Assembly (NCBI GenBank): GCA_013329905.1
Contig: DUJH01000025.1
Span: 1 to 5,527 of the forward strand
Length of the DNA: 5,527 nt
Source: Candidatus Thalassarchaeaceae archaeon
GTDB lineage: Archaea > Thermoplasmatota > Poseidoniia > Poseidoniales > Thalassarchaeaceae
Direction of reading: 5' to 3'
Shown: piece by piece, positions 1-5,073 of the stretch
Position numbering within the stretch: position 1 is the stretch's first letter
How the letters are laid out: each line of letters begins with the position of its first letter
Translations under genes and position numbers: made by a program
The notes under the pieces: generated by a model
Seen by the model: the letters and a program-made list of their open reading frames with translations, nothing else
Told to the model about the DNA's origin: nothing
Databases searched by the model: none

Positions 1-1113
1 GGCTCGGCAGCCCTCGTTGTTGACTTTAGCAGTGAGTAACATACGGCGGACATCTGGGTGGACGAGGATATTGTCCGCCGCCTGCGAAGGGTCGCGAATT
101 CCCTTGAGGTCGCGACCCTGTCGTCGCTCTCGCGCCCAAGCGAGAGCGTTTTGGTAAGCGATTTCGCCGAGCCCAAGACCCATCATTCCTGTCGCCAATC
201 GCTCGCGATTCATCATCTCAAACATGAGCGGCATGCCGGCGTTCAGTTCACCCACAAGCCAGCCAACTGAGTCATCGAAATTCAGCACACAAGTCGGTGA
301 AGCATGCAACCCCATCTTCTCTTCAATCCCTGAACAAGTGACTCCGTTTCGGGCATCACTCAAATCGTGGGAAAGCCCCTCAACGCTGCCCGACTCCCAG
401 TCTTTTGGCAAAAATTTCGGCACGATGAAGAGAGAGATTCCCTTCGTACCCTCGGGTGCATCAGGAGTCTTGGCGAGCACCATGTGGACGATGTTATCAG
501 ACAGATCGTGCTCACCAGCGGTGATGAAAATCTTCGTCCCGGTCACGCGATAAGAACCATCATCTTGCGGTACTGCCTTAGAGTAAATAATTCCCAAATC
601 GGTGCCCGCGTGCGGCTCTGTCAAACACATAGTACTGCACCAATGTCCACTTGCCAGGTACTCTGCATAATGATCGATTAATTCCTGCACGCCGTGATTC
701 GTAACCAATTCATAGACGCCGAGTCCAAGAGCGGGCACAACCGAAAGCGACATATTCGCCGCAATCGCAATTTCATCGACGCCGTTGCGAACGAATTGAG
801 GCAGACCCATACCGCCGTGTTCGGGTCTGCAAGTAGTAGCAAACCAACCGGCCTCGACGCCTTCCTTCCAGGCGTCGACGAATCCGCTAGGCATCGTCAC
901 CTCACCGGATTCGAAAACCAGCCCCTCGCGATCTCCAATCTCATTGAGGGGCAGGAGAACTTCCGTGCAATAGTCCCCCCAGCCTTCCATTATCATGCGG
1001 ATGAAGTCACGATCGAGATCATCGTGGCCGAGGCGTTTTGCGAGGTCGAGGACGTCGAAAACTTCGTAGAAGAGGAAATCGTATTCGTCGTAGGGTGCCT
1101 TGTAAACTACCAT
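1..1113 (-). CDS. fadE: Acyl-CoA dehydrogenase, FadE5/DmdC-like, 3' end cut by window edge
   Basis: Flavoprotein that oxidises acyl-CoA to trans-2-enoyl-CoA, passing electrons from FAD to an electron-transfer flavoprotein; cytosolic, first step of beta-oxidation. The frame is open from ATG at 1113 to base 1, giving 371 residues; the family is usually about 590-610 residues, so the C-terminal part, including the expected catalytic glutamate, is off the window. The N-terminus (YKAPYDEYDFLFYEVFDVL, residues 4-22) fits the extra N-terminal domain typical of the FadE5/DmdC class. The family signature is at 162-174 (MCLTEPHAGTDLG), followed by GTKIFITAGEHD (192-203), GTKGISLFIVPK (222-233) and, further on, the helix with NRERLATGMMGLG. 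Start choice: a GAGGTGA motif lies 4 bases before the ATG. It is third in an operon, 9 bases after the fused dehydrogenase/hydratase. Chain-length preference cannot be read from sequence; DmdC (methylthiopropionyl-CoA dehydrogenase) is an alternative label. The assignment rests on motif recall, not a search. Confidence 0.92.
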   Translation of the reverse strand, partial: MVVYKAPYDEYDFLFYEVFDVLDLAKRLGHDDLDRDFIRMIMEGWGDYCTEVLLPLNEIGDREGLVFESGEVTMPSGFVDAWKEGVEAGWFATTCRPEHGGMGLPQFVRNGVDEIAIAANMSLSVVPALGLGVYELVTNHGVQELIDHYAEYLASGHWCSTMCLTEPHAGTDLGIIYSKAVPQDDGSYRVTGTKIFITAGEHDLSDNIVHMVLAKTPDAPEGTKGISLFIVPKFLPKDWESGSVEGLSHDLSDARNGVTCSGIEEKMGLHASPTCVLNFDDSVGWLVGELNAGMPLMFEMMNRERLATGMMGLGLGEIAYQNALAWARERRQGRDLKGIRDPSQAADNILVHPDVRRMLLTAKVNNEGCRA

Positions 1114-1117
1114 TTCC

Positions 1118-1124
1118 TCACCTC
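1118..1124 (-). promoter_or_regulatory. Shine-Dalgarno site of the acyl-CoA dehydrogenase, overlapping the upstream stop
   Basis: Read on the minus strand this is GAGGTGA, complementary to the CACCUC-type 3' end of archaeal 16S rRNA. Its first two bases are the last two of the TGA that ends the fused dehydrogenase/hydratase, and four bases (GGAA) separate it from the ATG at 1113. It fixes the start of the acyl-CoA dehydrogenase and suggests that terminating ribosomes re-initiate there. Confidence 0.75.
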
Positions 1125-3528
1125 AATTCCTCAGCGGTTTCCCCTTCAAAACCATGTGCTCCATCCTTGCCAAAGTGGCTTCGTCACGCGAGAGTTTTCC
1201 TATTGCAGCGAGTTCCATCGCCAAGATGTCATCCTCGCTGAGTTCATCGAGAATATCTGTGTCGCCGCCGGATAGAATGTGGGCGAGCTCAGCGGTAACG
1301 ACGACATCGTGAGGGGTGGCTTGGCCGGACCTCGCGAGGTCGGCAACCGCCATGTCGAGTGCAGCCTTCGCGGTTGGACCGGGGAGGTGGTACGTGTGTG
1401 GTTCTGGTGGAGTGTAATCTTGTGCTAGTTCAAGCAGGGTTGCTTTTGCGTCGGCGATGAGTCGATCGCGATTCATTGTGACGCGGTCTTCCGGGCGCAA
1501 GAAGCCCATTCTTCGTGCTTGCTCGGCTGATTTGGCTACTTGGGCTGTTCCGATCATCTCGAAGGCTTTCATGACCGGACCCATTGGCCCTCCGGCTGCT
1601 ATACCAAAGTCTCCTAAGCGAGCGAGCATCTCCTTGCAACCACCCCATCCAGGTACGATTCCGACGCCTACTTCGACTAGGCCAATGTATGACTCGGCGT
1701 GGGCTTGTACGGCGTCGCAGTGAAGGAGGACTTCTGCACCCCCTCCAACGCAAATCCCGGTGGAGGCTGCTACTACTGGAACCTCGGCGTACTTGAGCGC
1801 CTGGTAAGCTTCTTGGCCGAGTGCGATGAACTCCTCCACCTCAGTCCAAGCAGCGAGGTTGGCGGCGAATAGGGCGAGCCCGAGGTTGGCTCCGGCGCAG
1901 AAATTCTTAGCATCGTTGGCGATGAGAATGCCTTTCCAATCGCCAAAATCAGCCATATCGGCAGCCGCGAGGACTATCTCCAACGAAAGTGGGTCCATTG
2001 CGTTCATCTTCGAATGGTATTCGATGAGTAGTACGCCATCGCCAGCATCCCAAATACTGGCGCTGGCATTGCGTTGGAGTGGTTTGCCACGGCGCTTGAG
2101 GTCAGCGACTGTGAGAGTGTCTGAACCTCTAGCAACTTGGACTCGCGTGCTGCTCGGTGTCAGACGATGGATCTCTGCTTCTTCTGTTGTGTAAAAGCCA
2201 CCTTTTTGGGCCGCGAGAGCGATGAATTCTGGGACCGGTTTCCCAGCGGCTTCGAGGCGCGTAACGATGCTTGCTGCACCTATTTTGTCCATCATCTCAA
2301 ATGGCCCGAGCTTCCAATTGTAACCCACACGCATGGCTCCATCGATGTTACTGATGTCCTCGGTGACCTCTGGAACGAGGTTCGCCGCGTAGCAGAAAGT
2401 GTCGAGCAGTACCTCATTGACAAAGGCTGCACCTTCATCGTGATGATCAAGAAGATGCCCGAGGCCTTGCTTGGACATTTTGGCCGAGGGAAATGCTGCC
2501 TTGCGGTTGGCTACAGCGTACTCCCCTGTGTTGAGGTTACGCGCTTCCTTGACCTTGCCACCGCCCTCGCGGTTGAGTCGATAGAAGCCTCCCTTTCCCT
2601 TGCGGCCGGTGTAGCCATCAGCTAGCATTACGCCGATGATATCATCGCCAGCACCAGCGATTTCGTGGAATGCATCCTCTGGATGTAAGTGGGCAAGCAT
2701 ACTCTCCATGACGTAGGGAATCAGGTCTATGCCGACGAGATCCATCAATGCGAAAACACCGGTTTTGGGCAGGCCGATCGGTCGGCCAAGCATAGCATCG
2801 GCCTGCTCGACTGTGAATCCATAGTCGAGTGTCGCCTTGATGGCTCGTTGGACAAAATACACGCCCAAGCGGTTGCCGATGAATCCGGGCGTGTCGTTGC
2901 AGAATGTGACGCGCTTGCCGAGTTGAACATCGCCGAATTCAGCAAAACGAGCGACGACAGAGTCGTCGACTTCTGGCCCCGCCACGACTTCCAGAAGAGG
3001 AAGATATCGTGGCGGGTTGAAGAAGTGGGTGATGAGGAATCGACTAGCTATATCGTGAGGCATTCCGTGCGTTAGAGCCGAACGTGGCAGTGTTGAAGTA
3101 TTGGATGAGAGTATTGTATTGGTGCCCAGATGTTCAGTCAATCTCTCGTAAAGAGAACGCTTTATTTCGAGGTTTTCAATGATAACTTCGACTACCCAAT
3201 CATAACCTTTCAGGAGTTCGAGATGATCCTCAATATTACCTGCAGTGATACGTTTTACATACGATTTGTGCATCAACATTTCTGGGTCGGACTTGAGCAT
3301 CTTGGCGATTGAGCCCTTGGCCAAAGAATCACGATCTTCGGCTCCATCAGGGACGATGTCGAGAAGCATTACTTCGCAGCCGGCATTGGCGCAATGTGCA
3401 GCAATTCCGGCACCCATGACGCCACTGCCAATGACGGCGACGCGCTCGATTCCGAGTGGCTGCACGCGCGTACTATCCGCGCTCGCCTCATCGGCTTCTG
3501 CCACAGACCCATCCACTTTCGCCACCAT
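1123..3528 (-). CDS. fadN: Fused 3-hydroxyacyl-CoA dehydrogenase / enoyl-CoA hydratase (FadN-like)
   Basis: Bifunctional cytosolic beta-oxidation enzyme of 801 residues, close to the size of Bacillus FadN. The dehydrogenase comes first. Rossmann motif GSGVMG is at 34-39, with Asp57 at the end of the second strand predicting NAD+ over NADP+. SSNTST is at 141-146, and the catalytic pair is His168 (in THFFNPPRY) and Glu180 (LLEVV), with Asn219 in TPGFIGNRL. C-terminal dehydrogenase helices follow to about 318, with a second copy around 366-455. The crotonase domain starts near 490: oxyanion-hole segment FCAGANL (543-549), GGGAE with Glu599, and IGLVEVGVGIVPGWGG with Glu619. The 20-residue spacing matches Glu119/Glu139 of E. 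coli FadB, so hydratase activity is expected. E. coli FadB has the opposite domain order. About 25 polar residues precede the first strand; the start at 3528 is supported by GAGGTGA 4 bases upstream. It sits between thiolase and acyl-CoA dehydrogenase with 9-base gaps. The symbol reflects architecture, not proven orthology. Confidence 0.95.
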   Translation of the reverse strand: MVAKVDGSVAEADEASADSTRVQPLGIERVAVIGSGVMGAGIAAHCANAGCEVMLLDIVPDGAEDRDSLAKGSIAKMLKSDPEMLMHKSYVKRITAGNIEDHLELLKGYDWVVEVIIENLEIKRSLYERLTEHLGTNTILSSNTSTLPRSALTHGMPHDIASRFLITHFFNPPRYLPLLEVVAGPEVDDSVVARFAEFGDVQLGKRVTFCNDTPGFIGNRLGVYFVQRAIKATLDYGFTVEQADAMLGRPIGLPKTGVFALMDLVGIDLIPYVMESMLAHLHPEDAFHEIAGAGDDIIGVMLADGYTGRKGKGGFYRLNREGGGKVKEARNLNTGEYAVANRKAAFPSAKMSKQGLGHLLDHHDEGAAFVNEVLLDTFCYAANLVPEVTEDISNIDGAMRVGYNWKLGPFEMMDKIGAASIVTRLEAAGKPVPEFIALAAQKGGFYTTEEAEIHRLTPSSTRVQVARGSDTLTVADLKRRGKPLQRNASASIWDAGDGVLLIEYHSKMNAMDPLSLEIVLAAADMADFGDWKGILIANDAKNFCAGANLGLALFAANLAAWTEVEEFIALGQEAYQALKYAEVPVVAASTGICVGGGAEVLLHCDAVQAHAESYIGLVEVGVGIVPGWGGCKEMLARLGDFGIAAGGPMGPVMKAFEMIGTAQVAKSAEQARRMGFLRPEDRVTMNRDRLIADAKATLLELAQDYTPPEPHTYHLPGPTAKAALDMAVADLARSGQATPHDVVVTAELAHILSGGDTDILDELSEDDILAMELAAIGKLSRDEATLARMEHMVLKGKPLRN

Positions 3529-3532
3529 TTAT

Positions 3533-3539
3533 TCACCTC
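3533..3539 (-). promoter_or_regulatory. Shine-Dalgarno site of the fused dehydrogenase/hydratase, overlapping the thiolase stop
   Basis: The minus strand reads GAGGTGA, again borrowing the last two bases of the preceding TGA stop, then ATAA and the ATG at 3528. It supports the 801-residue start and indicates coupled translation with the thiolase. Confidence 0.75.
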
Positions 3540-4671
3540 ATTCGTACTTCTCAAGAACGGTGGCGATTCCTTGCCCGCCACCTACGCACATCGTTGCCAA
3601 CGCGTGCTTTGCTCCATTGCGCTGAAGCAGACTAGCCGCCTTTCCGGTGATGCGCGCTCCACTAGCTCCCAATGGGTGGCCAAGGGCGATTGCACCTCCA
3701 TCGATATTGACTTTTGAGGGATTAAGGCCGAGCTCTTCGATGACCGCCAGAGACTGGGCTGCAAAAGCCTCGTTGAGTTCGACGATATCGATATCGTCTA
3801 GCGTCAGACCGGCTCGCTCTAGCGCCTTGTTGCTAGCTTCGACCGGCCCTATGCCCATGAGTTCAGGCGCACATCCACTGACCGCTGTCGAAAGGATGCG
3901 AGCAAGCGGCTTGAGTCCATTCGCCTGGGCGAATTCCTCTGTGCAGACGAGGACGAAAGCCGCCCCATCAGTGAGTGGGGAAGAGGTGCCAGCAGTGACC
4001 GAGCCAGAAGCATCGAATGCTGGCTTCAATCCTGCCAGAGTCTCTGCATCAGTACCAGGACGGATGCAACCATCCTCAGAGACCAAGCCAGCCTCTGTCT
4101 CGATACTAACGATTTCTTCAGCAAAATTCCCTGCTTCGCGCGCGCCGCTCGCACGCGCGTGGCTCGCGACCGCGAAAGCCTCCTGCGTCACGCGGTCGAT
4201 CCCGTATTTCACAGCCAGATTTTCGGCGGTAATTCCCATCGAGGTCAAGGCATCAGGAGCCACATCAGACATGCGAGGATTCGGCATAGGATTGAATCCG
4301 GTCATCGGAATCCGTGTCATCGACTCGATTCCACCAGCGATAAACGCCTCACCAGCACCCATCGCAATTCGTCCTGCAGCGTCGTGGATTGCTTGCATGC
4401 TGGAACCACAGAATCGATTGATGGTAACTCCCGGAACCGACTCAGGTAAATCGGTCAAGAAAGTCAGCATCCGCGCTAGATTGAATCCCTGCTCACCTTC
4501 TGGGAAGGCGGTTCCGACAATTATGTCCTCAACTAGAGCTGGGTCAAGTCCCAATTTTTCGATTAGCCCATCGACCACCGTTGCGGCGATATCATCAGGG
4601 CGTGTGCGGGCGAGTGCCCCCTTTCGAGCAGGAGTGAAGGGCGAACGAGCGTATCCGGCGATTACCGTCAT
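3538..4671 (-). CDS. fadA: Acetyl-CoA C-acyltransferase (3-ketoacyl-CoA thiolase)
   Basis: Cleaves 3-ketoacyl-CoA with CoA to give acetyl-CoA and an acyl-CoA two carbons shorter, the last step of each beta-oxidation turn. The protein has 377 residues. The acyl-accepting nucleophile is Cys88 in NRFCGSS; NEAFAAQ starts at Asn300; His332 lies in GHPLGASG; the acid/base Cys362 is in CVGGGQG. The spacings (300 to 332, 332 to 362) equal those of classical degradative thiolases such as the Zoogloea enzyme, so it is an active bacterial-type thiolase and not the Cys-His archaeal type that works with an HMG-CoA synthase. The frame extends upstream to a TTG at 4695, but MTVIAGYARSPF from the ATG at 4671 is the normal family N-terminus, and a TATA-like box sits about 27 bases before that ATG. 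No Shine-Dalgarno is visible, consistent with a leaderless message. It is first in the operon, followed after 9 bases by the fused dehydrogenase/hydratase. The degradative direction is inferred from its neighbours; a biosynthetic acetyl-CoA acetyltransferase is the alternative. Confidence 0.94.
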   Translation of the reverse strand: MTVIAGYARSPFTPARKGALARTRPDDIAATVVDGLIEKLGLDPALVEDIIVGTAFPEGEQGFNLARMLTFLTDLPESVPGVTINRFCGSSMQAIHDAAGRIAMGAGEAFIAGGIESMTRIPMTGFNPMPNPRMSDVAPDALTSMGITAENLAVKYGIDRVTQEAFAVASHARASGAREAGNFAEEIVSIETEAGLVSEDGCIRPGTDAETLAGLKPAFDASGSVTAGTSSPLTDGAAFVLVCTEEFAQANGLKPLARILSTAVSGCAPELMGIGPVEASNKALERAGLTLDDIDIVELNEAFAAQSLAVIEELGLNPSKVNIDGGAIALGHPLGASGARITGKAASLLQRNGAKHALATMCVGGGQGIATVLEKYE

Positions 4672-4693
4672 GTAGTGATTCAACACTCGGTGC

Positions 4694-4703
4694 AATAATT
4701 AAA
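4694..4703 (-). promoter_or_regulatory. TATA-like box for the thiolase-led operon (leaderless start predicted)
   Basis: The minus strand reads TTTAATTATT, centred about 27 bases before the A of the thiolase ATG at 4671. In archaea the TATA box is centred roughly 25-28 bases before the transcription start, so the message would begin at or next to the ATG. The lack of any GGTGA-like motif before this ATG, while both downstream genes have one, fits. No convincing purine-rich BRE is seen immediately upstream. This is inference from spacing and composition only. Confidence 0.45.
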
Positions 4704-4710
4704 CCGTGAA

Positions 4711-4724
4711 GTGATAATAATCAC
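4711..4724. promoter_or_regulatory. Palindrome GTGAT-AATA-ATCAC, candidate operator
   Basis: A perfect 5-base inverted repeat around a 4-base AT spacer, 8 bases upstream of the proximal TATA-like box of the thiolase operon. The size and position suit a dimeric helix-turn-helix regulator acting near TBP/TFB binding. No regulator gene is in the window, and short AT-rich palindromes arise often by chance. Confidence 0.3.
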
Positions 4725-4752
4725 AACGGCTACGAAAAAATACAGTCGGTGC

Positions 4753-4761
4753 ATTATACAA
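4753..4761 (-). promoter_or_regulatory. Second, upstream TATA-like box for the same operon
   Basis: The minus strand reads TTGTATAAT, followed directly by GCACCGACTGT, the same sequence that follows the proximal TATA-like box except for one base. If used, transcription would start near 4730 and leave a leader of about 60 bases without a Shine-Dalgarno before the thiolase ATG. It may be an alternative promoter or a remnant of a promoter duplication. Confidence 0.3.
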
Positions 4762-4764
4762 CAC

Positions 4765-4933
4765 CGCCGTAATAAGTCGAATTGCACTGGAAAGAAGGGT
4801 TTTTTCGACGAATAACAGAAAAACGACGAACACTAGGTCGATTTACGGAAATTACAATTTCTTAGCCAAAACTAGGGCTCGCCAGTTCGGTAATTCTTCC
4901 GAATGAAGCCGAGACCGGAATCGCTCACATGTG
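4765..4933. other. Noncoding stretch between the hairpin block and the promoter region
   Basis: No coding sequence is supported here. The part from about 4770 to 4870 is rich in A and T, with short homopolymer runs (a T6 run at about 4800 on the plus strand, an A5 run at about 4819-4823) that could act as T-tract archaeal termination signals. CGACGAA occurs twice, at 4806-4812 and 4824-4830. Around 4886-4903 a weak TTCGG/CCGAA hairpin is possible. Nothing resembling a tRNA or known riboswitch was recognised. Confidence 0.5.
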
Positions 4934-4964
4934 GGAGGTGGGGCTCGTCGAGAGCCCAACCTCC
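4934..4964 (-). terminator. Strong 13-base-pair hairpin (third of the block after the copper gene)
   Basis: Arms are at 4934-4946 and 4952-4964, complementary at 12 of 13 positions around a 5-base loop (GTCGA, plus strand). The stem is GC-rich and would be stable in RNA from either strand. No T-tract follows on the minus strand, so it is not a classical intrinsic terminator; it may instead protect a 3' end, or be part of a structured RNA. The type given is the nearest category, not a firm claim. Confidence 0.4.
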
Positions 4965-4979
4965 TCCATCGCTGTGTTG

Positions 4980-5050
4980 CCACCCTCCTCTAGGCCCTCT
5001 GGAGTCTTCGATCTAACATCGAGACCCTATGAGGGACTAGAGGAGGATGG
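4980..5050 (-). terminator. Long interrupted hairpin downstream of the copper gene
   Basis: Outer arms 4980-4993 and 5037-5050 pair at 13 of 14 positions. After one mismatch, CCCTC (4995-4999) pairs with GAGGG (5031-5035). After an internal loop, GTCTTCGAT (5004-5012) pairs with ATCGAGAC (5018-5025) with one bulged base, closing a 5-base loop. The whole folds as one rod of about 71 bases with loop CTAAC (plus strand). It could be a 3'-end structure of the copper gene message, a small RNA, or the body of a small inverted-repeat element. No terminal T-run is seen. Confidence 0.4.
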
Positions 5051-5056
5051 ACAAGT

Positions 5057-5073
5057 TGATTGCAGTGCAATCA
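5057..5073 (-). terminator. 17-base palindrome starting at the copper gene stop codon
   Basis: The sequence is TGATTGCA, one base, TGCAATCA: a perfect 8-base inverted repeat. On the minus strand its first three bases are the TGA stop of the copper protein gene. In RNA it would form a 7-base-pair stem with a 3-base loop; as DNA it is a near-perfect dyad that a dimeric protein could bind. It is the first of three inverted repeats within 140 bases. Confidence 0.4.

Larger units (their letters stand above)
4683..4753. repeat. Imperfect 12-base direct repeat ACASTCGGTGCA in the promoter region
   Basis: Copies are at 4683-4694 (ACACTCGGTGCA) and 4742-4753 (ACAGTCGGTGCA), matching at 11 of 12 bases and offset by 59 bases. 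On the minus strand each copy lies directly downstream of a TATA-like box, the place where a repressor would block initiation. It could be a pair of operators, a duplicated promoter, or chance. Confidence 0.5.

Noticed and set aside
694..1275. 193-codon open frame on the plus strand
   Set aside because: It lies opposite the acyl-CoA dehydrogenase start and the end of the fused dehydrogenase/hydratase, crosses their junction, and has no domain features or ribosome-binding site.
2137..2625. 162-codon plus-strand open frame opposite the middle of the fused dehydrogenase/hydratase
   Set aside because: Shadow of the real gene in the opposite strand; the sense frame is continuous with conserved motifs on both sides.
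3647..4675. 342-codon open frame on the plus strand opposite the thiolase gene
   Set aside because: It is antisense to an intact thiolase with all catalytic residues; its Ser/Pro/Ala-rich translation has no recognisable domain and is explained by the codon composition of the real gene.
4672..4695. Eight-residue N-terminal extension of the thiolase from a TTG at 4695
   Set aside because: The family N-terminus begins at MTVIAGYARSPF; the extension overlaps the edge of the TATA-like box, uses a rare start codon and has no Shine-Dalgarno site.
4875..4958. Possible tRNA, because GGGCTC at 4875-4880 could pair with GAGCCC at 4952-4957
   Set aside because: No T-arm with a GTTCRANNC-like loop and no proper D or anticodon stems can be formed between them; the downstream GAGCCC belongs to the much better local hairpin 4934-4964.
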